This document shows positions 25,377 to 33,630 of a stretch of DNA of 64,000 bases, piece after piece. The stretch spans positions 2,666,001-2,730,000 of the forward strand of contig NZ_CP080521.1 of assembly GCF_019468565.1 (NCBI RefSeq), written 5' to 3'. The notes beneath the pieces are model-generated. The model was given only the letters and a program-made list of their open reading frames with translations. It was not told where the DNA came from and did not search any database. Origin of the DNA: Pseudonocardia sp. DSM 110487. Its GTDB lineage: Bacteria > Actinomycetota > Actinomycetes > Mycobacteriales > Pseudonocardiaceae. The position numbers and the translations under genes were made by a program. Numbering within the stretch: the stretch's first letter is position 1; the number at the start of each line of letters is the position of its first letter.

Positions 25377-26546
25377 ATGACCGCCGTTGACACATCCATC
25401 GAGGTGCCCGCCGCCGGAGGGGGGTGGCGGACCGTCGAGCTGGCGCCGCCGCGGGAGTGGGCGGCCCACCCCGAGCCGTACCGCAGCCGGGTGGCGTTCG
25501 CCGCCGCGCACGTCGTGGGCGACCCGTGGGGCGAGAACGTGCCGGGCGCGCCCGCCGTCGTCGACTGGGAGTCGACGCTGGCGTTCCGCAGGCACCTGTT
25601 CTCCTACGGCCTTGGCGTCGCCGAGGCCATGGACACCGCGCAGCGCAACATGGGCCTCGACTGGCCCGCCGTGCAGGAGCTGGTGCGCCGCAGCGCCGAG
25701 CAGGCCCAGACGCACGGGGCCCGCATCGCGGCAGGCGCGGGCACCGACCACCGCACCGACCTGACCACGGTCGACGACGTGCTGGCCGCCTACACCGAGC
25801 AGGTCGAGTACGTCGAGGGCACCGGCGCGCAGGTGATCCTGATGGCGTCGCGGCAGCTGGCCGCCGTCGCCGCGGGGCCGGACGACTACGTGCGCGTCTA
25901 CGAGGCACTGCTGCGTCAGGTGCGCGAGCCGGTGATCCTGCACTGGCTCGGGGAGGCGTTCGACCCCCAGCTCGCCGGCTACTGGGGCTCCGCCGAGGTC
26001 GCCTCGGCCACGGACACGTTCGTGCAGCTCGTCGAGGCGCATGCGGCGAAGGTCGACGGGGTGAAGGTCTCGCTGCTCTCGGCGGAGCACGAGATCGGCC
26101 TGCGCGCCCGGCTGCCCGAGGGCGTGCGGCTCTACACCGGCGACGACTTCAACTACCCCGAGCTGATCCGCGGCGACGGCACGCACCACTCCGACGCGCT
26201 GCTCGGCGCGTTCGCCGCGATCGCCCCTGCCGCATCGGCGGCGCTGGCCGCGCTCGACGATGGCGACCTGGAGCGCTACGACTCCGAGTTCGCGCCCACC
26301 CTCGAGCTGTCGCGGAAGGTGTTCGAGGCGCCGACCTTCTACTACAAGACCGGGATCGCGTTCCTGTCGTGGCTCTGCGGCCACCAGCCAGGGTTCACGA
26401 TGGTGGGCGGGCTGCAGTCGGCGCGGTCGGTGGTGCACCTGTCGGAGGTGTTCGCGCTGGCCAACGAGGCTCGGTTGCTGCCGGACCCGGAGGCGGCGGC
26501 TGCGAAGCTGCGCAGCCTGCTCACCGTGGCCGGGGCGGTGCGGTGA
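25377..26546 (+). CDS. DUF993 family protein (aldolase-like TIM barrel)
   Basis: 389 aa, GGGGAGGAGG before ATG 25377. Sequence matches what I know as DUF993 (PF06187), distant relatives of dihydrodipicolinate synthase-type lyases: AFRRHLFSYGLGVAEAMDTA, VILMASRQLAAV, VILHWLGEAFDPQL, KVDGVKVSLLSAEHE and LYTGDDFNYPELI. The conserved Lys in KVSLL is a candidate Schiff-base residue by analogy to the DHDPS fold (inference). Sits between Gfo/Idh/MocA and an isomerase with coupled starts, so it probably cleaves or rearranges the keto intermediate made by the dehydrogenase. Confidence 0.85.
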   Translation: MTAVDTSIEVPAAGGGWRTVELAPPREWAAHPEPYRSRVAFAAAHVVGDPWGENVPGAPAVVDWESTLAFRRHLFSYGLGVAEAMDTAQRNMGLDWPAVQELVRRSAEQAQTHGARIAAGAGTDHRTDLTTVDDVLAAYTEQVEYVEGTGAQVILMASRQLAAVAAGPDDYVRVYEALLRQVREPVILHWLGEAFDPQLAGYWGSAEVASATDTFVQLVEAHAAKVDGVKVSLLSAEHEIGLRARLPEGVRLYTGDDFNYPELIRGDGTHHSDALLGAFAAIAPAASAALAALDDGDLERYDSEFAPTLELSRKVFEAPTFYYKTGIAFLSWLCGHQPGFTMVGGLQSARSVVHLSEVFALANEARLLPDPEAAAAKLRSLLTVAGAVR

Positions 26547-27436
26547 CCGTTCTCGACATCCCCAGCGGGATCCCGGCCCACGTCGACACCCCCGCCCCCG
26601 GCGACCCGCGACTGGCCCGGCTCTCGCTCAACCAGCGCACCACCGCGAACTGGAAGCTGCGGGAGGCGGTCGACGGCGCCGTCGGCGCGGGGCTGCCGGC
26701 GATCGGGCTGTGGCGCGAGCCGGTGGCCGAGGTCGGCGTCGACGTGGCCCGCCGCATCGTGGACGACGCGGGCCTGCGCGTCTCCTCGCTGTGCCGAGGT
26801 GGCTTCTTCACCGCGGCCGATCCGGCCGCGCGCGGCGCGGCGCACGAGGACAACCTGCGTGCCCTCGACGAGGCCGCCGGCCTCGGCACGACGGCGCTGG
26901 TGCTCGTCCCCGGCGGGCTGCCGCCGGGCGACAAGGACCTCACCGGCGCCCGCACCCGCGCCGCCGAGGCGATCGCCGCGCTCGTCCCGGCCGCCGTCGA
27001 GCGTGGGGTGACCCTCGGTATCGAGCCGATGAACCCGATCTACGCCGCCGACCGCGGCGTGATCTCCACGCTCGCGCAGGCGCTCGACATCGCCGAGCGG
27101 TTCGCGCCGCACGAGGTCGGCGTCGTCGTCGACACCTTCCACCTGTGGTGGGAGCCGGGAGTCCACGCCCAGATCGCACGCGCGGGGGAGCGGATCGTGT
27201 CGTACCAGGTGTGCGACTGGATCACCCCGCTCCCCGCCGACTCACTGCTCGCCCGCGGGATGATGGGCGATGGCCACATCGACTTCCCGGCCTTCACCCG
27301 CGCCGTCGCCGCCGCCGGGTACACCGGCGACGTCGAGGTGGAGATCTTCCACGCCGACGTGTGGGCGGCCCCTGGCGAGCAGGTCATCGCCACGATGGCC
27401 CGCCGCTACATCGAGCTGGTCCAGCCCCACCTCTGA
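26543..27436 (+). CDS. Sugar phosphate isomerase/epimerase family TIM-barrel protein
   Basis: 297 aa from GTG 26543 overlapping the DUF993 stop. AP-endonuclease-2-like (Xyl isomerase-like) barrel: SLNQRTTANWKLREAVDG, then metal-ligand regions LGIEPMNPIYAADRGVIST, VGVVVDTFHLWWEPGVHAQI, GDGHIDFPAFTRAVAAAGYT and VEVEIFHADVW. These conserved Glu, Asp and His residues coordinate Mn/Zn in the family. Last gene of the LacI-controlled operon; expected to isomerise, epimerise or eliminate a keto-sugar intermediate. Confidence 0.9.
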   Translation: MTVLDIPSGIPAHVDTPAPGDPRLARLSLNQRTTANWKLREAVDGAVGAGLPAIGLWREPVAEVGVDVARRIVDDAGLRVSSLCRGGFFTAADPAARGAAHEDNLRALDEAAGLGTTALVLVPGGLPPGDKDLTGARTRAAEAIAALVPAAVERGVTLGIEPMNPIYAADRGVISTLAQALDIAERFAPHEVGVVVDTFHLWWEPGVHAQIARAGERIVSYQVCDWITPLPADSLLARGMMGDGHIDFPAFTRAVAAAGYTGDVEVEIFHADVWAAPGEQVIATMARRYIELVQPHL

Positions 27437-27517
27437 CTCAGTCACCCCGACACGGCCGCACCCAGAGCGCGACTCGCGTGCACGGAGACCGCGACTCGCG
27501 GGGTGAGCGCGTCAGAG
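27431..27517. terminator. Bidirectional terminator with nested palindromes
   Basis: Outer arms 27431-27449 and 27499-27517 pair at 16 of 19 positions and cover both converging stop codons. Inside are two copies of the 11-bp palindrome CGCGACTCGCG (27468-27478 and 27490-27500). No U-tract. Confidence 0.6.
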
Positions 27518-27865
27518 GTCGTAGGCGACCGGGTGGCGCGGCTCGTAGATCGACAGGGGAGTGCCGCTCGGCAGCCTGATCGACGCGAGGACGCCCCACC
27601 CCTGGTCGCTCGCCGGTTCGACGACCGCGACGCCTTTCGCCGCGCACTCGCTGAGCACCTTCTCGATGTCCGAGCACATCAGGTAGAACTCGTGCTTCGG
27701 CTCCGCGTCGGTCGGGTGCACGGCGACCTCGGCGGGCGGGAGCCTGAAGATCAGCCAGCCGTCGCCCGCGTCGACGTGGGGGAAGGCGAGCGTGTCGCGG
27801 AGGAACGCCCGGTCGGCGTCCGCGTCGCGGCTGTAGAGGATCACATGTGCGCCGTTGAACATCAT
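27512..27865 (-). CDS. VOC/glyoxalase superfamily protein
   Basis: 117 aa. Starts MMFNGAHVILYSRDADADRA, with two beta-alpha-beta-beta-beta modules; the C-terminal strand reads LPSGTPLSIYEPRHP with the Glu typical of VOC metal sites. HVILYS at the start and EVAVHP supply possible His/Glu ligands. Its ATG overlaps the stop of the methyltransferase (ATGATG), so they are cotranscribed. VOC proteins isomerise, oxygenate or bind small electrophiles; which applies is not visible. Confidence 0.85.
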   Translation of the reverse strand: MMFNGAHVILYSRDADADRAFLRDTLAFPHVDAGDGWLIFRLPPAEVAVHPTDAEPKHEFYLMCSDIEKVLSECAAKGVAVVEPASDQGWGVLASIRLPSGTPLSIYEPRHPVAYDL

Positions 27866-28470
27866 TCCTCACCATGGATGGGTCGGCGGGCCTCGTGGAC
27901 GATCGCGGGCGGAACGTTGCGCCACACCGTGCGACTGGTCGTCACCTCGGCGAAGTGGGCCCGCAGGTCCGCGAGCTGGCGCCGGGCCGGTGGGGCCCAG
28001 CGGGTCCAGGTGTACCCGAACTGCGTGAACACACCCGTCGGCGCGAGGACCTCGGTGATCACGGCGTGCAGGCCGCGGCCGTCGGGTCCGGGGGTGTATG
28101 CCACCCATGGCAAGCCGCTCACCACGGCGTCCACGGCGGTGATGCCGCGGTCGGCGAGCAGGCGGGGCAGCTCGCGGGCGTCGGCCTGCACCACGTCGAC
28201 CTCGGGGTGGCGCTCGGTGAGCAGCCGCGCCCACCGCCCGTTCAGCTCGACAGCGACGTGCCGCGCCCGCCCGCCGGTGCGCTCCTGGATCGCCCGGGTG
28301 AACGCTCCGGTGCCGGGCCCGAGCTCGACGACGACCGGTGCACCGGCCGCCGGGATTGCCCGCACCATCGCCGCGGCGAGCGCCCGCGAGCTCGGCGTCA
28401 CGGACGCCGTGTGAAGGGGGTCGCGCACGAACTCGCGAACGAACCGGCCGGTGTCCACCCATGCCGTCAC
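27862..28470 (-). CDS. Class I SAM-dependent methyltransferase (PE N-methyltransferase/KsgA-like)
   Basis: 202 aa. SAM motif I VVVELGPGTGAFTRAI at about 46-61, motif II HVAVELNGRW, motif III region ADARELPRLL, and VSGLPWVAYT in the place of the KsgA/ErmC NLPY motif. The lead-in FVREFVRDPLHTASVTPSSR is characteristic of bacterial phospholipid N-methyltransferase-like proteins. Probably methylates a membrane lipid amine or related substrate. First gene of a pair with the VOC protein. Confidence 0.8.
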   Translation of the reverse strand: MTAWVDTGRFVREFVRDPLHTASVTPSSRALAAAMVRAIPAAGAPVVVELGPGTGAFTRAIQERTGGRARHVAVELNGRWARLLTERHPEVDVVQADARELPRLLADRGITAVDAVVSGLPWVAYTPGPDGRGLHAVITEVLAPTGVFTQFGYTWTRWAPPARRQLADLRAHFAEVTTSRTVWRNVPPAIVHEARRPIHGEE

Positions 28471-28556
28471 GGCGCAAGGGTAGGGCCGAGGGCTTCCCCA
28501 GCGGAGGGTCGGCGCTTACGGTCAGTGGTGATGCCCGTCACGTGAGGGGGACCGCC

Positions 28557-28865
28557 GTGCATCCACACCGGCTGCAGCAGCTCGTGGGGTCCGTGCCGGA
28601 CACCATCGACGCCGATCAGCGCGCCAAGCTGCTCGCCCACGTCCAGGCCTCGGATCGCTGCCGGGTGCGGATCGAGCGCGTGAACGCGGAGCTGGACAGG
28701 CTCCTCGACGGCGTCGGGAGCTCGGATCGGGCCGTGGACCTCGCCCGCGAGCTCGACGGCCTCGAACGAGTGCAGCAGCGCATTGACCGCAGGCTCACTG
28801 CACTCGTGGAGGAGCTCACGAGCGCGCCGCGCGCCGTGACCTACGACGACGGCGTGCCCGCCTGA
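28557..28865 (+). CDS. Small coiled-coil-like hypothetical protein
   Basis: 102 aa from GTG 28557 with AGGGGG upstream. Charged and helical throughout, rich in Arg, Asp, Glu and Leu (IDADQRAKLLAHVQASDRCR; VDLARELDGLERVQQRIDRR), suggesting a two-helix hairpin or coiled coil. No signal peptide or membrane helix. Tail to tail with the gene at 28866 with no spacer. Family not recognised. Confidence 0.65.
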   Translation: MHPHRLQQLVGSVPDTIDADQRAKLLAHVQASDRCRVRIERVNAELDRLLDGVGSSDRAVDLARELDGLERVQQRIDRRLTALVEELTSAPRAVTYDDGVPA

Positions 28866-29495
28866 TCACACCCGGAGGAACGCCCGCGCCGCGGCGGCGC
28901 CCGCGGCCGGGTCCCATCCGGTCGGGCCGATCACCGCGCGCACGTGCGCCTCGGTGACGTCGGCGTCGGCGGCGATGAGCGCGTCGACAGCACGAGGGTC
29001 CGGCTCCCCACCGGCCAGGCCGGGTGCCTCCTGCGTGAACTCGACCACGAGCTCCCGGCACCGCTCGTCGTCGACTGCGGGGAGGCCGACGGACGCGAAC
29101 CCGTCCGACACCTCGTACTCGGCGCGGCGCCAGACGCCGTGCTCGTAGCCGTACACGAACCCGACCCACAGGCCCCGGTCCATCGCCGCTCGTGCCGGGG
29201 GTGCCCACCAGCCGGGCGCCTCGGCCAGCAGGTCGGTCTCCGGCTCCTGGAAGTACTCCGCGGCCGCCGCGAAGTAGGTGTCGGAGTACTCGTGGTCGTG
29301 CCCGACCAGCACGGCCCGCCCGCCGTCGACGTGGTGCAGGTCGGCCCAGTTGCCGCCACCGTCGTCGAAGTGCCACACGGCGTCGGTGGCGTGGCAGCCG
29401 CGACCCCATCCGCGGGCGGCGAGTACGGCGGCGAAGGCCGCCCACCGGCCGCGCATGTCCCGCGGCTTCGGAAGGTCGAGCGTGACGAGTCCCAT
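28866..29495 (-). CDS. Soluble hypothetical protein, possible last gene of the SAF-dehydrogenase operon
   Basis: 209 aa from ATG 29495 (AGGGG 7 bases upstream). Tryptophan- and aromatic-rich first half (CHATDAVWHFDDGGGNWADL then DGGRAVLVGHDHEYSDTYFA) resembles small SUKH/immunity-like or DUF families seen in actinobacteria, but I cannot assign one. No membrane segment. Lies 31 bases after the small membrane protein on the same strand, so cotranscription is possible. Confidence 0.65.
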   Translation of the reverse strand: MGLVTLDLPKPRDMRGRWAAFAAVLAARGWGRGCHATDAVWHFDDGGGNWADLHHVDGGRAVLVGHDHEYSDTYFAAAAEYFQEPETDLLAEAPGWWAPPARAAMDRGLWVGFVYGYEHGVWRRAEYEVSDGFASVGLPAVDDERCRELVVEFTQEAPGLAGGEPDPRAVDALIAADADVTEAHVRAVIGPTGWDPAAGAAAARAFLRV

Positions 29496-29526
29496 CCCGG
29501 CCCCTTCGAATCCGCCGTCGCGGGCG

Positions 29527-29844
29527 TCATGCTCGCACGGCGGTCCGGGCCGCCCGCAGGCAGTAGAGGGCGACGACCGCGGCAACGAGCCCGAGCGCAG
29601 GCTGCACGACGAGCAGCACGGCGCTGAGGACGCAGGACGACACGGTGAGCAGCCGCCACGTCGACGCCTGCCGCGGCCGCGCCTCACCCTGCGCCCCGGG
29701 TGCCGACCGGAACCTGGCCCCGAGGACGACCTGTGCGAGCGCGGCGAGGGCGAACACGCCTGCCCACACCCACGACCCCTCGACGGCCCGCATGCCGGCG
29801 AGCACGAGGAAGCAGCACGCGGCGAGCAGATGACCTGGGCTCAC
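29527..29844 (-). CDS. Small membrane protein coupled to the Nramp-like transporter
   Basis: 105 aa from GTG 29844, which overlaps the transporter stop (GTGA). Four hydrophobic stretches: LLAACCFLVLAGMRAVEG, WVWAGVFALAALAQVVLGA, LTVSSCVLSAVLLVVQPALG and LVAAVVALYCLRAA, with an Arg/Pro-rich loop between the second and third. Too short for a transporter by itself; the coupled start suggests an accessory subunit or assembly factor of the upstream protein. No family recognised. Confidence 0.7.
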   Translation of the reverse strand: MSPGHLLAACCFLVLAGMRAVEGSWVWAGVFALAALAQVVLGARFRSAPGAQGEARPRQASTWRLLTVSSCVLSAVLLVVQPALGLVAAVVALYCLRAARTAVRA

Positions 29845-31274
29845 CGCAGCACCCCCACGTACTGGAGGAGCGCGACGAGCCCTGACCCGAGCAGCACCAC
29901 CGACGACACGGCGACGAGCACGCGCGCGGCAGGCCTCGTGCGCAGCGCCGCGGGGAACACCCGCCGCTCCAGCACGAGCAGGCCCAGCCCGTAGATCCCG
30001 CAGGCCACCGTGCCACCCACGATGTTCGCCGGCGTGATCAGCGAGACGAGGTCGGCGCCGGTGAGGATCAGCGCGGTGCCGCCGAGCAGCACGTAGGCGT
30101 AGACGACCGTGCGCGTCGTGCCGATCCCGGCGTTGCGGACCCTCGCCGAGACCGCGGACAGCGACTCGTACGCGGTGCGGGAGTAGACCTCCCAGATCGC
30201 GTACATGGTGCCGAAGAAGACCATGATGATCGCGACGACGTAGAAGTAGCGGAACACCGGGTGGATCACCCCGAGCACGTCGCCCTGGTAGGTCAGCACG
30301 TTCTGGCCGCTCGGCACGTTGTGCGCCGCGCCGAGGATCTCCGTGCCGGTGATCACGAACGCCACCGCGGTGAGCGCCATCGCCGCGAAGCTGAGCACCA
30401 CGTCGCCGAGCGGCGCCCGCGACCACCCGCGGACCCGCACCCGCTCCTCGGGGGTATCGGTCAGCGCGAGCGGCTGGGCCACCGCCCGGTCGCGCCCCGG
30501 CAGGCCGAGCGCGCCCCACCGCTTCTCGCGCATGAGGCCGGCGTAGCCGATGTAGTCGTACATGCCGCCGCCGAGCCCGCCCATGAAGACGACCGCCTCG
30601 ATCCACACCGACCGGTTGGCGATCTCCGGGTACTCGGTGAAGACGAAGGGCGCGTAGCCGAAGCCCTGCGGCACGAACCCGGCGATCACGTCCAGCCACT
30701 GCGGCTGGGCGGCGAACACGGCGACGACCACGAGGGCGACCTTGATCGAGACGATCGCCACCTGGGCGCGTTCCAGCAGCGCGTACCAGCCGAACCAGGC
30801 CAGCGCGGCGGCGAGGACCAGCAGCACGAGCCCCCAGGCAACGGCCGGGCCGCCGAAGACGATGTTGAGGTAGCTGCCGATGCCGGTGGCGAGCGCGCTC
30901 GCGACGAACGGGAACGACAGCACCGCGAGGGCCCCGATCAGCGCGGGGAACCAGCCGCGCGGCCCGGGGATGGCCCGCGCGAGGCCGCTCATGGGGTGTT
31001 CGCCGGTGAGCACGATGTAGCGGTTGGAGGCGTAGATGATCGCGGCTTTCGTGACCGCGCCGACCACCACCAGCCACAGGATCGCGTAGCCGAACACGGC
31101 ACCCAGCCGCGAGGCGAGCACGGTCTCGCCGCTGCCCACGGTGAGCGAGGCGATGATCGCTCCCGGGCCGAAGAACAGCACGATCGTGCGGAGACTCAAC
31201 CGCCGCCTGGACAGCTCCCGCGGCACCTCGGGCAGGAGGGGCGACCTCGGCCCGGCTTCCTCTGGACGCACCAT
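29841..31274 (-). CDS. Nramp-like transporter lacking the metal-binding motifs
   Basis: 477 aa, about eleven to twelve membrane helices, LeuT-type fold. TM1 reads FFGPGAIIASLTVGSGE (35-50), matching Nramp TM1 except that GPGA replaces the metal-ligand DPGN motif. TM6 reads VVFMGGLGGGMYDY (228-241) where metal transporters have MPH. Both metal-ligand positions are therefore lost. Canonical Nramp proteins import Mn2+/Fe2+ with protons; this one, in a LacI-flanked operon with two dehydrogenases, more likely carries an organic acid or polyol (inference). Its stop overlaps the small membrane protein's GTG. Confidence 0.85.
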   Translation of the reverse strand: MVRPEEAGPRSPLLPEVPRELSRRRLSLRTIVLFFGPGAIIASLTVGSGETVLASRLGAVFGYAILWLVVVGAVTKAAIIYASNRYIVLTGEHPMSGLARAIPGPRGWFPALIGALAVLSFPFVASALATGIGSYLNIVFGGPAVAWGLVLLVLAAALAWFGWYALLERAQVAIVSIKVALVVVAVFAAQPQWLDVIAGFVPQGFGYAPFVFTEYPEIANRSVWIEAVVFMGGLGGGMYDYIGYAGLMREKRWGALGLPGRDRAVAQPLALTDTPEERVRVRGWSRAPLGDVVLSFAAMALTAVAFVITGTEILGAAHNVPSGQNVLTYQGDVLGVIHPVFRYFYVVAIIMVFFGTMYAIWEVYSRTAYESLSAVSARVRNAGIGTTRTVVYAYVLLGGTALILTGADLVSLITPANIVGGTVACGIYGLGLLVLERRVFPAALRTRPAARVLVAVSSVVLLGSGLVALLQYVGVLR

Positions 31275-31302
31275 TGCAGACCCTTCTTCTCGTGGACGTG
31301 CC

Positions 31303-32178
31303 TCAGGTCCCCGCGGCGATCGTGCGCAGGAGACCGGAGTGGTCGAGCTCGCCGTCGCCGGCGGCGACCATCCGGTGGAACTGGTCGTGGAGCAGCGCCG
31401 TCAGCTCCGACGGCGCCTCGGCCGCGTTCGCGGCCTCGCGGGCGAACCGGAGGTCCTTGAGCTGGTTGCGCGCGCTGCCACCGCCGGTGAAGTCCTCACG
31501 CAGCCACCGCTCGCGCTTCTGGTCGAGCACCGTCGATCCGGCGAGCCCACCTGCGAGCGCGGCCAGCAGGTCGGCACGGGACAGGCCGTACCGGTCGGCC
31601 AGGCAGAGCGCCTCGCACAGCGCCGCGATCGTCCCGGCCACCACCACCTGGTTGCACGCCTTGGCGAGCTGCCCCGAGCCGCTCGGACCGAAGTGCACGA
31701 CGGTGGACGCGATCGGGGCGAACACCGGCGCCAGCGCCTCCACGTCCGCCGGGTCGCCGCCGACCATGAGGCTCAGCTCGCCCCGCTCCGCGCCGGGAAC
31801 GCCGCCGCTCATCGGGGCGTCGACGACGCGCACCCCGTGCTCGCGCCGGAGCCCCTCCGCGAAGGTCCGCATCGCGACCGGGGAGACCGTCCCGTGGACG
31901 ACGAGCACAGGCTCCGGCATGCGGTCCCGCCGCCAGCCGGCGAGCAGCCCTTCCCGACCGTGCAGCACCGACTCGACCTGCGGCAGATCGGGAAGCACTG
32001 TGAGCACGACGTCGGCGGCGGCATCGGCGGGGGACGCGGCCCGCCGGGCGCCCAGCGCGACCACCTCGTCGGCCTTCCCTGGCGTGCGGTTCCAGACGGT
32101 CAGCGCGCCGAGCCCGCGGACGAGGTTCGCCGCCACGGGAGCGCCCATCGGTCCCAGGCCGAGCAGGGAGACCTTCAC
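31303..32178 (-). CDS. NAD(P)-dependent beta-hydroxyacid dehydrogenase
   Basis: 291 aa from GTG 32178, overlapping the upstream SAF gene stop. Rossmann motif VSLLGLGPMGAPVAANLVRG, substrate motif VDAPMSGGVPGAERGELSLM (family D-AP-SGG), and catalytic Lys in SGQLAKACNQVVVAGT. The family includes 3-hydroxyisobutyrate, tartronate-semialdehyde and L-threonate dehydrogenases. With the SAF-domain dehydrogenase and LacI regulator it likely oxidises a sugar-acid intermediate. The window-edge gene at 1-118 is of the same family. Confidence 0.9.
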   Translation of the reverse strand: MKVSLLGLGPMGAPVAANLVRGLGALTVWNRTPGKADEVVALGARRAASPADAAADVVLTVLPDLPQVESVLHGREGLLAGWRRDRMPEPVLVVHGTVSPVAMRTFAEGLRREHGVRVVDAPMSGGVPGAERGELSLMVGGDPADVEALAPVFAPIASTVVHFGPSGSGQLAKACNQVVVAGTIAALCEALCLADRYGLSRADLLAALAGGLAGSTVLDQKRERWLREDFTGGGSARNQLKDLRFAREAANAAEAPSELTALLHDQFHRMVAAGDGELDHSGLLRTIAAGT

Positions 32179-33518
32179 GGCGTGCCGAGGAGGCGCTCCG
32201 TCTCCCGCCGGAGCTCGAGCACCTGGCCGAACGCGGCCTCGTCCAGTTCCACGTCGTCCCAGGTGACGATCGCGCCCTTCTGGACGTCGCGCTTCAGCTC
32301 GACGTGGTGGGCCAGCGCGATCGGGAGCGCGCCGCGCTCGACCGACGCCCGCGCGGAGATCAGCTTCCCCCACACCGTGTAGCCGCCCTCGCCGTCGAGC
32401 ACGTCGCCCGCCGCAAGGTCCTTCTTCGCCGTGGCCACGACGTCGGCGGAGAACCCCTTCGGGGCGCCGGTGGGGATGCCGCGCAGTACGGCGTTGGCGA
32501 TCGACATCCCGAGCTCGAGGCCGACGTAGTGGTAGGGCCGGTACAGCGCGGCGTACTGCTTTGTGGGGTCCGGGTGCCACGGGTACTCGGCGAAGCAGCC
32601 GGAGACGTAGGAGTTGGTCGCTTTCACGACCACGAACACGCCTTCCTGCGTGTTGTGCGGGATCCAGTCCCCGTCGCGCGTGACGCTGGACATGACGTCC
32701 ACCGACCCCTCGTGGGCCAGCACACCACCCACCTCGCGCGGGCGGCAGACCGTGGCGATCTGCTCGACGTCGCCCGGGGTGAAAGTCAGCCCCTCGTCCG
32801 ACGGCACGAGGCAGGCCGCGTTCGCGACCGCCGCCATCTCGATCGCGGCCTTCGTGCCGTCGCGGAACGCCGTGTGCATGCGCGGGTTGAGCTGGCCGGA
32901 GTCGGTGAGCTCCTTCGAGAACTCCCAGTGCTCCCACACGTTGTCGGGGTTCATCTCGTGGTAGTGCTCGAGGTACTTGGCCCCCTTGCCTGCGCACACC
33001 ACGTCGAAGCCGGACGTGCGGGCCCAGTCCACCAGCTCCATGATCAGCGCGGGCTGGTCACCGTATGCCATCGAGTACACCAGCCCGCGCTCCGCGGCAC
33101 GGCGCGCGAGCGCGGGGCCGACCACGGCGTCCGCCTCGACGGTCACCATGATCACGTGCTGGCCGGCGTCGAGCGCCGTGAGCGCGTGCGACGTGCCGAT
33201 GATCGGGTTGCCGGTGGCCTCCACGACGACGTCGATGGCGTCGGTGAACAGGGGTGCCGCGTCGGGGAGCACCGCGGTGGTGCCGCCGGCCAGCGCGGAG
33301 CCGAGGTCGTCGATGACGGCGTCCTGCGGCCAGTCGACGAGCTTGAGGGCCTGGTGCGCCCGGTCGAGGTTGATGTCGGCGATCGCCGCGACGTGGATCC
33401 CCGGGGTGTTGCGCGCCTGGGCGAGGAACATCGTCCCGAACCGGCCTGCGCCGATGAGCCCGACCCGGATCGGGTCGCCGTCGCGTTCACGGGCCTGCAA
33501 CAGGTCGTGCAAGTTCAC
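32175..33518 (-). CDS. Homoserine dehydrogenase-like NAD(P)-binding protein with SAF domain
   Basis: 447 aa from GTG 33518 with GAGGAG six bases upstream. N-terminal Rossmann domain IRVGLIGAGRFGTMFLAQAR; centre has VVEATGNPIIGTSHALTALD and the MNPDNVWEHWEF region; the C-terminal about 90 residues (AKKDLAAGDVLDGEGGYTVW, ALAHHVELKRDVQKGAIVTW) are an SAF domain, as in altronate dehydratase-type and sialic acid synthase-type proteins. This fusion occurs in sugar-acid catabolic loci. First gene of the operon facing LacI, with a consensus-like operator between. The exact reaction is not known to me. Confidence 0.85.
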   Translation of the reverse strand: MNLHDLLQARERDGDPIRVGLIGAGRFGTMFLAQARNTPGIHVAAIADINLDRAHQALKLVDWPQDAVIDDLGSALAGGTTAVLPDAAPLFTDAIDVVVEATGNPIIGTSHALTALDAGQHVIMVTVEADAVVGPALARRAAERGLVYSMAYGDQPALIMELVDWARTSGFDVVCAGKGAKYLEHYHEMNPDNVWEHWEFSKELTDSGQLNPRMHTAFRDGTKAAIEMAAVANAACLVPSDEGLTFTPGDVEQIATVCRPREVGGVLAHEGSVDVMSSVTRDGDWIPHNTQEGVFVVVKATNSYVSGCFAEYPWHPDPTKQYAALYRPYHYVGLELGMSIANAVLRGIPTGAPKGFSADVVATAKKDLAAGDVLDGEGGYTVWGKLISARASVERGALPIALAHHVELKRDVQKGAIVTWDDVELDEAAFGQVLELRRETERLLGTP

Positions 33519-33540
33519 CGAGGACTCCTCGACTGGTAGA

Positions 33541-33567
33541 GTGGTACCGGTACCAGTTTTGTACCAC
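33541..33567. promoter_or_regulatory. LacI operator in the divergent promoter
   Basis: TGGTACCGGTACCA (33542-33555) is a perfect 14-bp palindrome with the central CG typical of LacI sites; GTGGTAC at 33541-33547 also pairs with GTACCAC at 33561-33567, giving a third half-site. Lies between the SAF dehydrogenase (start 33518) and the lacI gene (start 33631), so one site can serve both directions. Confidence 0.8.
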
Positions 33568-33630
33568 GGGCGTTTCGGCAAGGTCAACGGTCGGGATGGG
33601 GTTAACTGACGCCTCGGTGGAGGGGGGAGC

